64,000 bases of DNA. Origin: Spirochaetia bacterium 38H-sp (GTDB lineage: Bacteria; Spirochaetota; Spirochaetia; Winmispirales; Winmispiraceae). Positions 24,805 through 34,177 of the stretch are shown here, in pieces (position 1 is the stretch's first letter; each line of letters opens with the position of its first letter). Location of the stretch: assembly GCA_039023545.1 (NCBI GenBank), contig JBCHKQ010000004.1, positions 111,426-175,425 of the forward strand, in the 5' to 3' direction. Position numbers and translations under genes: made by a program. The notes under the pieces were generated by a model. That model searched no databases, was not told where the DNA came from, and saw only the letters and a list, made by a program, of their open reading frames with translations.

Positions 24805-24834
24805 AGAAAAACCCGGGGTTGAAAAGGTTTTTCT
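24805..24834 (-). other. 9-bp hairpin between motB and fliL
   Basis: Arms 24805-24813 and 24826-24834 (AGAAAAACC/GGTTTTTCT) pair perfectly around a 12-base loop. In the transcript the right arm is U-rich, so partial termination or pausing between the stator genes and the switch and export genes is possible. No separate U-tract follows. Confidence 0.45.
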
Positions 24835-24856
24835 TTATAATATACTCAATTATTAT

Positions 24857-25588
24857 TTATAAATGCCCGTCGGAGAGTATGATAATATCTACTCTTCTGT
24901 TGTATGCACGCCCCTCAGGGGTAGCATTATCCGCAAGAGGAACAGTGTCTGCCAAGCCCATAGCCTGAAATTTCTGCTCGTCAACCCCATAATCGCTTAA
25001 GAAATGTAATACATTTATGGATCTGTCAGCAGAGAGTTCCCAGTTGCTTGGCCAGGGACCTGCAGGATCTGTCGGTATGTTATCAGTATGTCCTTCTATT
25101 CTTATTTTTCTATCTGCAAGCTCAGGGCTGGATAACAAATTGGATAGTTTTATAAGAGTTTCTCTGGCTGCTTCTATATTGAGCTCTGCACTTGCACTTC
25201 TAAAAAAAGCATCAGCTGCGAGAGTTATCACTAATCCCCTCTCATCTTGCTTTACTCTTACTGTTTTTGCTTTTATCTCCGGCTGAAACGCAGATATGGC
25301 CTTTTTTCTGGCTTCATCCAATGCTCTTCCTCTCTGCATCGATGGTAAGCTCATGACAGTATTACCAAGTTCTGCAAGACGCCCTACGGAGAGTGTATTG
25401 CCTCCTTCTCTACTTCCCAATCCGGGAAATGCCGATAATATCAATCTTACCTGATATCCATCTACAGTTGCAGTGGTAAACATCATAACAAAGAAAGTAA
25501 GCAGAAGAGTAACCATATCCCCATATGTGAGCATGTAATCAGGAGCACCTTCGTCTGCTTTTTTTTCTTTCTTCTTCTTTTCTGCCAT
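24857..25588 (-). CDS. motB: Flagellar stator protein MotB
   Basis: 243 residues: a single membrane helix with the proton-binding Asp24 in LTYGDMVTLLLTFFVM, and an OmpA-like peptidoglycan-binding domain (about 115-240, with IRIEGHTDNIP and NWELSADRSINVLHFL). It anchors the stator to the cell wall. The start lies one base beyond the motA stop. Polar linker residues follow the membrane helix, as in other MotB. Confidence 0.95.
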   Translation of the reverse strand: MAEKKKKEKKADEGAPDYMLTYGDMVTLLLTFFVMMFTTATVDGYQVRLILSAFPGLGSREGGNTLSVGRLAELGNTVMSLPSMQRGRALDEARKKAISAFQPEIKAKTVRVKQDERGLVITLAADAFFRSASAELNIEAARETLIKLSNLLSSPELADRKIRIEGHTDNIPTDPAGPWPSNWELSADRSINVLHFLSDYGVDEQKFQAMGLADTVPLADNATPEGRAYNRRVDIIILSDGHL

Positions 25589-25589
25589 A

Positions 25590-26378
25590 TTATTCCCTGC
25601 CGGCCTCTTGTCTTACCGCTTCTCTTTCTGCAGGAGGCAAGAAGGAGAGTAGCTTTTCAAGCAATACTCTCGGGTTATCTCCTGCTTGGATTGATAGAAT
25701 TCCTTCTATCATTATTTCTCGTACCATGGATTCTTCCCTGTCTCTGTCTTCAAGCTTGTTTTTTATTGGTATTAAAAAAAGGTTAGCAAAAAGAGAACCG
25801 TAAAGTGTTGTGATTAGAGCTGTTGCCATTCCTTGTCCTATAGCAGAAGAGTCACCTGCAGAAAGGTTTTTAAGCATGGCTATAAGACCGATAAGCGTTC
25901 CTATCATTCCAAAAGCCGGAGCTATCTTTGACCAGTCGTCAAAGAGCTTGGCTCCTGTAGCATGCCGTGCCTGCATTTCATTGAGCTCCGTATATAAAAC
26001 GGCTTTTATTATCTCTGGGTCTATTCCATCAACTACAAGCTGCAGACCTTTACGCATAAATTCATCTTCTACTTCATCCAGATTATCTTCAAGCGCCAGA
26101 AGGCCTTCCCTTCTGGCGCGTTCGGAAAAAGCAATTAAATCATTTATTATTTTACCTTCTTGTCGATTGGGAACATTGAGCACATGAGAGAATATCCCCA
26201 TTATACCAAGCATTCTGGATAGAGGGTTGCCTACCATCATTGCACCAAAGGAACCTCCCAAAACAATAAGGACGGACGGGATATCCACATATACCATCAG
26301 AGGAACACCAGCTGCTATTATTCCAAAAAGAACCAACCCTAATCCGACTACAACACCTAGAATCGTCCCCAGATCCAT
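25590..26378 (-). CDS. motA: Flagellar stator protein MotA
   Basis: 262 residues with four membrane helices and a large cytoplasmic loop. Typical features are GGSFGAMMVGNPLSRM near residue 42 and the third and fourth helices (APAFGMIGTLIGLIAMLKNL, about 152-172; GMATALITTLYGSLFANLFLIPI, about 185-207). Forms the ion channel of the flagellar motor with MotB. Confidence 0.95.
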   Translation of the reverse strand: MDLGTILGVVVGLGLVLFGIIAAGVPLMVYVDIPSVLIVLGGSFGAMMVGNPLSRMLGIMGIFSHVLNVPNRQEGKIINDLIAFSERARREGLLALEDNLDEVEDEFMRKGLQLVVDGIDPEIIKAVLYTELNEMQARHATGAKLFDDWSKIAPAFGMIGTLIGLIAMLKNLSAGDSSAIGQGMATALITTLYGSLFANLFLIPIKNKLEDRDREESMVREIMIEGILSIQAGDNPRVLLEKLLSFLPPAEREAVRQEAGRE

Positions 26379-26380
26379 AT

Positions 26381-26578
26381 CTACTCCTCGTTAAAAAAAA
26401 TACCTATTTTTTTTCTATACTCAATTATTCTATCAAAAATAGTCTGGTAATCCTCTTGGACTACCAGACGTTTGCCAGAAAGCATAACAAGTGTTGTATC
26501 CGGGTTGAGTTCTATATATTCTATGTGATGCGGGTTTACATAAAATACGGTACTGTCAAGCTTGGTTACCTTAATCAT
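26381..26578 (-). CDS. flbD: Flagellar protein FlbD
   Basis: 65-residue protein of the FlbD/SwrD family, with the typical IKVTKLDSTVFYVNPHHIEYIE start and a KRLVVQEDYQTIFDRIIEYRKKIG end. It always sits between flgE and motA in spirochaetes and Firmicutes. In Bacillus the orthologue SwrD increases motor torque. It lies 2 bases before motA and 14 after flgE. Confidence 0.92.
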   Translation of the reverse strand: MIKVTKLDSTVFYVNPHHIEYIELNPDTTLVMLSGKRLVVQEDYQTIFDRIIEYRKKIGIFFNEE

Positions 26579-26592
26579 AAATCATCCGCCAA

Positions 26593-27981
26593 TTACCTCT
26601 TGAGTGTAAGCAGCTCTTGTAGCATCTGGTCAGAGGTGGTTATTGTTCTGGAATTTGCCTGAAATCCTCTCTGAGTTACTATCATGTCCGTAAAGGACTC
26701 GGCAAGATCAACATTGCTCATCTCAAGGGCTCCAGCTATGAGCTTACCCTTGCCTGCAAAGTTGGGAGGGCCTATGTTGGGATCTCCCGAGTTGAGAGAT
26801 ACTCTAAACATTGTTTCGCCTTCTTTTTCCAGACCGCCTGGATTTACAAAACTGGCAAGAGCAATTTGTCCCAGAGAACGGTTGTTTCCATTAGAATAAA
26901 CACCTGTTATAACTCCATTCTGGTCTATTTTAAAACCTTCCAGATAGCCCATAGAGTATCCATTCTGTTTGTATACTTTGGTAGAACTCTTTTCTGCAAA
27001 CTGAGTTACTGCGTTTACTGCGCTACCTACTTCTCCAAGATTAAGGTTAAACGCCTGTCTTACAGCTACTTCCCCTTCTGGTATTGTAGCATCTGGAACA
27101 TCAAAGGATACATTAACTTGGAGATTCCCGGCATCTATTATATCTCCATTGGCATCTTCTACTGACTGAATTGTTCCGAGATTATCAAACTGAATTATAA
27201 AATTGTTTACGGTACTGTTTTCTGCTCCAATATCAACTACTGTGTTTGTAGGAGTTTCCGCATCAGGATCAACATTGACTGTTGCCTGCCATCTATTGGG
27301 TTCTCCTGGTATCTTGGTGAAATCTATTCTAAGCGTATGAGTGTTACCAAAACTATCATAAATATCATAAGAAGCTGTCCATGTTCCTTGTGCTATAGTT
27401 TCTGGAGCAGCCCCTTCCGGTATTTCTGGCAGTCTCTTATCAAGATTACATGCAAGATAAACCTCACTTGTAGCAAAAGCCGGGTCTTTGCTGCCAACAG
27501 GTATAATCAGATCCTGCAACGCAGCTGTTGTATTAATTATCGTTTGTCCGCCTACTTTTTCTGCCTGCCATCCCTGGACTCTAAGACCATTTGCCGGATT
27601 GACAAGATAGCCATCCTCATCCAAACCAAAAACTCCGGCTCTTGTATAGAAATTCTTATCACCTTTTCTTAAGACAAAAAAACCATCTCCCTGTATTGCC
27701 AAATCTGTATTAACTCCTGTTGTTTGAAGAGATCCTTGCGTATGTATGGTATCTATAGATGCTACTGTCATACCAAGTCCAACCTGTTTTGGATTAACAC
27801 CACCTACCTCATCCGTTGGTCTAGACGCTCCTGACATCATTTGAGATATCATATCCTGAAAATTAACTCTTCCCTTCTTAAAACCTGTTGTATTGACGTT
27901 GGAAATGTTGTTACCTATAACATCCATTCTGATTTGATGATTCTGGAGTCCAGAAACTCCAGAATAAAGAGAACGCATCAT
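26593..27981 (-). CDS. flgE: Flagellar hook protein FlgE
   Basis: 462 residues with the rod/hook N-terminus ([34 protein letters not shown] type) and the C-terminal helical signature ([44 protein letters not shown] type). It forms the hook of the periplasmic flagellum. Lys165, Cys178 and Asn179 fall in the conserved stretch [21 protein letters not shown] type at the same numbers as the residues that make the lysinoalanine cross-link in Treponema denticola FlgE, so self-cross-linked hooks are expected. GGAGG lies upstream of the double ATG start. Confidence 0.96.
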   Translation of the reverse strand: MMRSLYSGVSGLQNHQIRMDVIGNNISNVNTTGFKKGRVNFQDMISQMMSGASRPTDEVGGVNPKQVGLGMTVASIDTIHTQGSLQTTGVNTDLAIQGDGFFVLRKGDKNFYTRAGVFGLDEDGYLVNPANGLRVQGWQAEKVGGQTIINTTAALQDLIIPVGSKDPAFATSEVYLACNLDKRLPEIPEGAAPETIAQGTWTASYDIYDSFGNTHTLRIDFTKIPGEPNRWQATVNVDPDAETPTNTVVDIGAENSTVNNFIIQFDNLGTIQSVEDANGDIIDAGNLQVNVSFDVPDATIPEGEVAVRQAFNLNLGEVGSAVNAVTQFAEKSSTKVYKQNGYSMGYLEGFKIDQNGVITGVYSNGNNRSLGQIALASFVNPGGLEKEGETMFRVSLNSGDPNIGPPNFAGKGKLIAGALEMSNVDLAESFTDMIVTQRGFQANSRTITTSDQMLQELLTLKR

Positions 27982-28433
27982 AATTCGCCTCCTTGAGCAT
28001 TGGATAGTATGCTTTCCACAGCAGATATGTCATAGAATCTGTTGTTTATTCTAAGCTGAGGAAAATCGTTTCCTCTAATCTCATCAACCACACCGCTTAT
28101 TATATTATCACCATCCTTTACAGATACAGTTCTACCAAGAAGAGAAACGGCTTGACTGCTCATAAGTCTTCCTGACATTTTTGCAAGTTCTGTATTCATA
28201 TTTGTAATTTGTTCTAGAGAAGAGAACTGCGCCATTTGAGCTATAAATTCTTTATCTTCTAGAGGCTGTGTAGGATCCTGATGCGTAAGCTGTGTTATAA
28301 GCAGTTTTAAGAAATCGTCTTTATCGAGATTTTGCTTTATTTTCCTGCCATCCTGTAAAGATTTATTTATGGCATCCACCTGAGCTTCTACTTTAGCTCT
28401 GTCTGCTCCTGTCATAATTGTTGAAAGTTCCAT
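27978..28433 (-). CDS. flgD: Flagellar hook capping protein FlgD
   Basis: 151 residues. The conserved N-terminal part ([40 protein letters not shown], about 39-78) identifies FlgD. The C-terminal region is short, lacking the extended domains of enteric FlgD, as is usual in spirochaetes. It caps the growing hook. The stop overlaps the flgE start. Confidence 0.94.
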   Translation of the reverse strand: MELSTIMTGADRAKVEAQVDAINKSLQDGRKIKQNLDKDDFLKLLITQLTHQDPTQPLEDKEFIAQMAQFSSLEQITNMNTELAKMSGRLMSSQAVSLLGRTVSVKDGDNIISGVVDEIRGNDFPQLRINNRFYDISAVESILSNAQGGEL

Positions 28434-28441
28434 AAAAACTC

Positions 28442-29758
28442 CTATACTACCAGATCAATTGACATGGTTTTCTCTCTTATAACATCGGCAAGAGGCACAG
28501 CATGATCAAGCTTATCTTTTTCTATTATTCTTATATTACCACTGTCAGAATTCTCCGATCTGTTTTCGTTATAATTATCGGAGTTTCCATCTTCCACTCC
28601 TACATTAAGATTAGCTATGCTAAACCCTTGTTCCCGGAAATTGGCAACAAGGTCATGAACATTCTGTTGGAAAATTTCTTTTACAAACATGTTCTGTACC
28701 AGTATTTTTCCTGAGATTGAGCCATCAGCAAGAGAAAGCGAAATTTTTACCCTTCCCAAACTTTTGGGCCTGAGAACCAGATTTATTTCTCCCTTATCAT
28801 TATCCTGTAATATTATCTTGGCCTGTCTCACAATATCCGCGTTACCAGATTCCTTCAAAGTCTCAAGTAATTTTGTCCTTGCCTCCGGTACAGAATCCAT
28901 ATTGTGAGGTTTAACATCCCCCATTGTCATGTCTGCTTTACTCATATCCGTAAACGAAACCTTAATTTTATCGGTTACACCATCATCCGATGAATGCTTC
29001 ACATTATTTGCTAGCTCTTTTTTCACTTTGGAAATATCAACAGAAACTGTTTCTGTTTTATTTTTGCTCCTTTTGTCTATCAAAGATATGTTTATAGAAG
29101 GTTGTGTTTTTAGTTTCTTCTTGTCTCCAGACAGAGACTCAACTTTTGGGGCTTCGTTTTTTATGCTAGATTTATCTACTACTATATAATCGGACTTTGT
29201 TAAAGAAGATTTTTTATCAGAAATATCTATAAAAACAGTGGTCGCTAATTCTGAGGCTGATTTTTTTGTCTTTTTCTTGTTTTCTACTTCATCTTGCAGG
29301 ATGTTTTGATTAAAGACGCGCTTTGTCTTCTCTTTGGATTTTTTTATATCTCCATCTTTTACAACCTTATCAGATAATACAGTACGTTTATTGGAAACCT
29401 TTTCCTGTTTTGTTTTTTTATCAGCAATATTTTTATTATCCTTTTCTTTTGTATGTTTATTTATTTCTTCAGAAGAAAACTTATACTGTTTTATATTTTT
29501 TTCATCTGGATTTTTTATGTTTTCATCATCTTTTATATCTCTTTCTGCATCTTTGGTCTCTAATGCAGAAGTCGCATCATTTTTTGAATCACTGTTTATT
29601 TTATCATTAAAATTTTCTCTGGAATTATCAATCTTAGCATTGTCAAGATATTTCTGAAAATCCTGATTATCTATAAAAATATCGTTTTTTTTATCATTAG
29701 CTCTTCTTTCTCCAATAAAATCCGTTGCAAAATCAGGTTTTCCAATTGTGACAACCAT
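28442..29758 (-). CDS. fliK: Flagellar hook-length control protein FliK
   Basis: 438 residues. Most of the protein (about 20-290) is a very polar, Lys/Asp/Ser-rich low-complexity region, as expected of a molecular ruler. The C-terminal Flg_hook domain is recognisable (about 320-400, KGEINLVLRPKSLGRVKISLSLADGSISGKILVQN). It measures hook length and triggers the FlhB switch. Position between flbB and flgD is standard. Confidence 0.85.
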   Translation of the reverse strand: MVVTIGKPDFATDFIGERRANDKKNDIFIDNQDFQKYLDNAKIDNSRENFNDKINSDSKNDATSALETKDAERDIKDDENIKNPDEKNIKQYKFSSEEINKHTKEKDNKNIADKKTKQEKVSNKRTVLSDKVVKDGDIKKSKEKTKRVFNQNILQDEVENKKKTKKSASELATTVFIDISDKKSSLTKSDYIVVDKSSIKNEAPKVESLSGDKKKLKTQPSINISLIDKRSKNKTETVSVDISKVKKELANNVKHSSDDGVTDKIKVSFTDMSKADMTMGDVKPHNMDSVPEARTKLLETLKESGNADIVRQAKIILQDNDKGEINLVLRPKSLGRVKISLSLADGSISGKILVQNMFVKEIFQQNVHDLVANFREQGFSIANLNVGVEDGNSDNYNENRSENSDSGNIRIIEKDKLDHAVPLADVIREKTMSIDLVV

Positions 29759-29772
29759 TATTAATAACTCCT

Positions 29773-30396
29773 TTATGGTCGTTTTGTCATCTTCCTCTGT
29801 ATCTCAGCAGCCCTATCTGCTGGCATCAGAGAAAGCCAATAGGGAACAATAGAATCCTCACCTCTTTCTGTAGAGATACTATCCGTTGTCCACAAAATAT
29901 CTATGATCTCTTGGTCACTATCCATATTTAATAATATTTCAACCGCTTTATCAGGCGGCATGTTCATTAAGTAATTAGCACTTTGCCTGACTATGGCTTT
30001 TTTATTTTCGTACTGTTTTATCTGTTCATTAAACGATTTTTCTTGTTCTGCAAGAGCTTTCTGTCTTTCGTTTAATTCCGATAATTTACTTTCTACTTCC
30101 GCTTGCATGTCTTGTAGTTTTTTTTCCCATTCTTCAAGTTCTCTTTTTTTCAGTTCCAGAGCTTCTTTCTCTTTTTGTAATCTCGCACTATCCAATAGAG
30201 TTATTCCCGGTATTTGCTCAACAGTCTTTGGTTTTTGGACGCCAAATATATTAAAAACTGGTGCCAACTGTTCCCTGACATCTATAACACCAAGGTAAGT
30301 CAACCAGAGACCTCCTCCAAGAACCAGGAGTATTATCAGAAATATCAATGCAAATATTCTTGCACCAGGTCCTACTCGAGTATAATTATCAGGCAT
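29773..30396 (-). CDS. flbB: Flagellar protein FlbB (MotE-like)
   Basis: 207 residues with one membrane helix (about 13-36), a long periplasmic coiled coil (about 65-140) and a C-terminal MgtE-N/MotE-like segment (MPPDKAVEILLNMDSDQEIIDIL and MPADRAAEIQRKM). In Borrelia, FlbB organises the periplasmic collar around the motor. The start overlaps the end of fliJ by 8 bases. Confidence 0.9.
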   Translation of the reverse strand: MPDNYTRVGPGARIFALIFLIILLVLGGGLWLTYLGVIDVREQLAPVFNIFGVQKPKTVEQIPGITLLDSARLQKEKEALELKKRELEEWEKKLQDMQAEVESKLSELNERQKALAEQEKSFNEQIKQYENKKAIVRQSANYLMNMPPDKAVEILLNMDSDQEIIDILWTTDSISTERGEDSIVPYWLSLMPADRAAEIQRKMTKRP

Positions 30397-30844
30397 TTAT
30401 TTCCCTCCTGTATTTTCTTATATAGCCCTGAATAGATATCTCATCAATAGAATTTATTTCTTCTTTAATGCATTGTTTCTTATATTCCGACATCTTTCTA
30501 TCTTTAAGGTTTTCTAGAACTTTTGTTTCTTTTTTGGCTGCTAAAAAACTGTCAATCGCATTGTTTTTTTTCTCTTCAAGCTTTTCCCTATGTTTATGTA
30601 AAATAGCATTTTCTTGAGATAACCTTTCTCTATAAATAGAAATAGCATAGAGCATATTATTAAGTTCTTCAGATTTAATAGAAAAATCATTTATTCTTAT
30701 CAGAGATTTTTTTATATTATCAATAATTTGATATTCTATCTTGTTACATTCCGATATTATCTTTCCAAGTTCTTCCTTTTTTTGCTCTTCGATATATTTT
30801 TTTAGAGTTAAAATTCTGTTTAAAGGAAAGTCAAACCTTTTCAC
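30389..30844 (-). CDS. fliJ: Flagellar export chaperone FliJ
   Basis: 151-residue all-helical coiled-coil protein starting KRFDFPLNRILTLKKYIEEQ, typical for FliJ. It couples the FliI ATPase to the export gate. The start is GTG at 30844, with GGAGG about 9 bases upstream, inside the last codons of fliI (14-base overlap). A longer in-frame start at 30913 would read hydrophobic out-of-frame fliI sequence and is rejected. Confidence 0.85.
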   Translation of the reverse strand: MKRFDFPLNRILTLKKYIEEQKKEELGKIISECNKIEYQIIDNIKKSLIRINDFSIKSEELNNMLYAISIYRERLSQENAILHKHREKLEEKKNNAIDSFLAAKKETKVLENLKDRKMSEYKKQCIKEEINSIDEISIQGYIRKYRREINA

Positions 30845-32162
30845 CCAGAGAAACCTCCATATCAGCCAGAGTAAACAGCCTGTTAACCGTATCAGAAAGA
30901 GGGGCTTTATCATCTATTTGCTGAGAAAGAAAAGCTCTTATCTCTGGCATCTTTTCAATCGCCATATCTATATCAGGATTACTGCCTTTTACGTATGCTC
31001 CAACATTTATTAAATCTTCTGCTTCCCTATAAGCCGCTATCCATTGTAATACTTTCCTAGCTGCAGATCTCAAGTCGGGAGAAACCACTTTATTAGCTAA
31101 ACGGGATACAGAATTCAATACATCTATTGCAGGATATTGTTGTCGTTGTGCTATTTTTCTGTCTAATACGATATGTCCATCCAAAATTCCTCTAACAGTA
31201 TCGGATACGGGCTCATCCATATCATCACCTTCAACTAGAACAGAGAAGAAACCAGTTATAGTTCCTTTGTCAGAAGTACCACACCTTTCCAATAATTTTG
31301 GAAGAGTAGAAAATACAGACGGAGTAAACCCTCTTGTTGCAGGAGCTTCTCCCAGAGAAAGACCTATTTCTCTCAAAGCTCTTGCAAATCGTGTAACAGA
31401 ATCAAAAAGAAGCATAACATCCTTCCCTTGATCCCTAAAGTATTCTGCTATAGCTACAGCAACATACGCACCTCTATATCTTGCTATAGCGGGGGTATCG
31501 GAAGTAGATACGATAATAACAGAACGCTTTAACCCCTCTATGCCCAAATCATTTTTTATAAACTCAGAGACCTCTCTGCCTCGTTCTCCTATCAAGGCAA
31601 TAACATTTACATCAGCGTTGGTGTTTCTAGCTATCATTCCCAACAGCGTGGATTTTCCAACTCCACTACCAGCAAAAATACCAACTCTCTGCCCTTTACC
31701 CACAGAGAGAAGGCCATCTATTGCCCTTATACCAGTTACAATTTGAGAATCTATATCTTTTCTTTTTAATAAATCAGGTGGAGCAGAAATAACAGACTGA
31801 TACAAATTGGCAGGAATATTTCCCCTATCATCAATAGGTTCGCCTCTTGCATTTAGAACTCTACCCAACAGTTTATCAGAAACCTTAACTGACAATGGCC
31901 TACCACTTGCCTCTATTATATCTCCAACTTGTATTCCAGCTGGATCGGAATATGGCATAAGAATAGTTGTATTATCTTTGAGCCCTATCACCTCTGCAAT
32001 AACACAATTATCAGCAGAAGAGTTTGAATATATCTTACACAACTCGCCTACCATGGATATTGGGCCCTTCCCAACAATCTTCATTCCCTCTATGGCCCTA
32101 ACTCTGCCTCTGCACTTTACAGTATTAGTCTTTTCTACAAGAGAAATATATCTTTCTATCAT
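30831..32162 (-). CDS. fliI: Flagellar export ATPase FliI
   Basis: 443 residues, related to the F1 beta subunit. P-loop GIFAGSGVGKSTLLG (about 163-177), ALIGERGREVSEF, and LLFDSVTRFARALREIGLSLGEAPATRG are all intact. It powers unfolding and loading of export substrates together with FliH and FliJ. GGAGAATGA precedes the start, which overlaps the fliH stop. Confidence 0.97.
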   Translation of the reverse strand: MIERYISLVEKTNTVKCRGRVRAIEGMKIVGKGPISMVGELCKIYSNSSADNCVIAEVIGLKDNTTILMPYSDPAGIQVGDIIEASGRPLSVKVSDKLLGRVLNARGEPIDDRGNIPANLYQSVISAPPDLLKRKDIDSQIVTGIRAIDGLLSVGKGQRVGIFAGSGVGKSTLLGMIARNTNADVNVIALIGERGREVSEFIKNDLGIEGLKRSVIIVSTSDTPAIARYRGAYVAVAIAEYFRDQGKDVMLLFDSVTRFARALREIGLSLGEAPATRGFTPSVFSTLPKLLERCGTSDKGTITGFFSVLVEGDDMDEPVSDTVRGILDGHIVLDRKIAQRQQYPAIDVLNSVSRLANKVVSPDLRSAARKVLQWIAAYREAEDLINVGAYVKGSNPDIDMAIEKMPEIRAFLSQQIDDKAPLSDTVNRLFTLADMEVSLGEKV

Positions 32163-33094
32163 TCATTCTCCTGTTTTTTTGACACTACTTTTATCGGAAT
32201 AGTCTCAAGAATCCTCTCTTCTATTTCCCCAAGCTGTGTTGCTATTCTTGCATCAATATCACCAAAATCTGTTTCTATTATACATCCTCCCCTGTCAACA
32301 GAAGAATCTTCAATCACTGTCACATTACCAAGTTCTTCTATTTTCTCTATAATATCCTGGATATGCTCACTTGCAACATCAAGATCATCAATATTAACCC
32401 TTATGACTACATCACTTTTTGTTTTAAGTTTTCTTAATGCTTGCACTACATTATTTACAACTATATTTTTTTGATTTTCCGAAAGGACCTTAATTACCTT
32501 TTTTGCTATCAGCAGTACTAACTGTACTATTTGAGCCTCTGACTCTTCCATAATTCTTGCCCGTTCACCAACTACTCTTGTTATAACAGTCTTCAAACGC
32601 TCTACAATTTTTAGGGCTTCTTCTCTGCCCTCTCTATATCCTTCTTCTCTGCCTTCTCTATATCCTTCTTCTCTGGCAGCCTCTTTAATCTCATCAGCTT
32701 TTGCTTTTGCTTCTTCTATAAGCTTATTTACTCTATCCTGAGCATCAGAAACAATCTTCTCAGCTTCTTTCGCAGCCTCTGCCTTTATTCTTGCAGCTTC
32801 TTCATTTCTTTTCTTAACTTCTTCAAAAGCTATTTTTTCGGCCTCACTTATTATTCTATCCGCTTCCGCTCTGGCCGTAGAAATCATAGCTTCTTTTTCT
32901 TTTTCCCAATTAGCTTTAAACTCTTCTGCCTCTTTAACAATGGCACTTATATCGGGAATCTGTATGTCTTTTACATCAGCTTCTAAAGGAGACTGTATCT
33001 CTTGTTTTGCATGCTCTTTAATTTCGGGATTAGCAAGAGACATCTTTGTTTTTAAAGGGACTATCTCATTTGATTTAAAAATATGTTTGGCCAC
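32159..33094 (-). CDS. fliH: Flagellar assembly protein FliH
   Basis: 311 residues, long for FliH. An extended helical, Glu/Lys/Ala-rich region (about 55-150) includes two REEGYREG repeats, and the C-terminal domain (about 170-290) has the FliH/V-ATPase E-subunit pattern. FliH forms the spokes linking FliI to the C-ring; long FliH fits the long spirochaete spokes. The start is GTG at 33094 behind AAGGAGAAAC. Confidence 0.9.
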   Translation of the reverse strand: MAKHIFKSNEIVPLKTKMSLANPEIKEHAKQEIQSPLEADVKDIQIPDISAIVKEAEEFKANWEKEKEAMISTARAEADRIISEAEKIAFEEVKKRNEEAARIKAEAAKEAEKIVSDAQDRVNKLIEEAKAKADEIKEAAREEGYREGREEGYREGREEALKIVERLKTVITRVVGERARIMEESEAQIVQLVLLIAKKVIKVLSENQKNIVVNNVVQALRKLKTKSDVVIRVNIDDLDVASEHIQDIIEKIEELGNVTVIEDSSVDRGGCIIETDFGDIDARIATQLGEIEERILETIPIKVVSKKQENE

Positions 33095-33116
33095 AAGTTT
33101 CTCCTTTTTTATATCA

Positions 33117-34175
33117 TCATACTACAATCTCGTCCTCTCCACCTCTAGCAATAACAATCTCCCCTTGTTCCTCAAGTTTTCTTATAATAGATACGATCTT
33201 CTGCTGAGACTCTTCAACATCTTTCATACGAATAGGTCCCATATACTCCATATCTTCCTTGAGAAGAGTTGCCGCACGTTTTGACATATTTCTAAAAATT
33301 TTATCCTGAACTTCGGAATCGACTGCCTTAAGCGCTTTTGCAAGCTCCTGAGTATCTACCTCTCTCAAAACCTTTTGTATAGCGCGATCATCAAGGAGAA
33401 CAATATCTTCAAAGACAAACATCTTTTTCTTTATTTCTTCTGCAAGTTCGGGATCTTCTTCCTCAAGCGATTCTATTATTGATTTTTCCGTAGAACGGTC
33501 TACCATATTGAGAATCTCTACTATGGCATCGACACCTCCTGCCATAGTATAATCCTCAGATGCAAGAGTAGAAAGTTTTTTCTCAAGCACTCTTTCTACC
33601 TCTCTCAATACTTCCGGAGATGTTCTATCCATGGTTGCTATTCTTTTTGCAACTTCAGATTGTATATCGTGGTCAAGACTGGCAAGAATTATAGAAGCTT
33701 TCTGAGGATCCAAATAAGAAAGAATAAGAGCTATCGTCTGAGGATGTTCCTGTTGTATAAAATTAAGCAACTGAGTTGGATCTGTTCTTCTGACAAAATC
33801 AAAAGGCCTAACCTGTAAACTACTTGTAAGTCTATTAATTATATCAACTGCCTTTTGACTGCCAAGAGCCTTTTCCAGCAACTCCCTAGCATAATCTACT
33901 CCTCCGGTTATTATAAACTCCTGAGCCATCATCAGCTCTTGGAATTCCATAAGAACCTTGTCTCGTTCTTCTGCATCTATGCTCTCTAACCTGGCTATCT
34001 CAAATGTAAGCGCCTCTATCTCATCCTCTTTAAGGTGTTTAAAAATTTCTGCTGACAGCTCAGAACCTATTGTAACAAGAAATATTGCAGCCTTTTGTCT
34101 ACCTGTCAGTTCTCTTTTTACACCACTCTTCTTTCCATGTGTAGCTCCAGAAGGAGCTGCTTTTGCCTTTCCCAT
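33117..34175 (-). CDS. fliG: Flagellar motor switch protein FliG
   Basis: 352 residues. A basic extension (about 1-24) precedes the FliG core: LTGRQKAAIFLVTIGSELSAEIFKHL, the EHPQTIALILSYLDPQKASIILASL middle motif, and a C-terminal torque domain with charged residues (about 250-335, FVFEDIVLLDDRAIQKVLREVD). Spirochaetes often carry two fliG genes; this operon copy corresponds to the motor one (FliG2 in Borrelia usage). Confidence 0.96.
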   Translation of the reverse strand: MGKAKAAPSGATHGKKSGVKRELTGRQKAAIFLVTIGSELSAEIFKHLKEDEIEALTFEIARLESIDAEERDKVLMEFQELMMAQEFIITGGVDYARELLEKALGSQKAVDIINRLTSSLQVRPFDFVRRTDPTQLLNFIQQEHPQTIALILSYLDPQKASIILASLDHDIQSEVAKRIATMDRTSPEVLREVERVLEKKLSTLASEDYTMAGGVDAIVEILNMVDRSTEKSIIESLEEEDPELAEEIKKKMFVFEDIVLLDDRAIQKVLREVDTQELAKALKAVDSEVQDKIFRNMSKRAATLLKEDMEYMGPIRMKDVEESQQKIVSIIRKLEEQGEIVIARGGEDEIVV

Positions 34176-34177
34176 AC

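Noticed and set aside
30845..30913. N-terminal hydrophobic extension of fliJ
   Set aside because: The extension is out-of-frame fliI sequence; the GTG at 30844 with GGAGG upstream matches the family N-terminus.
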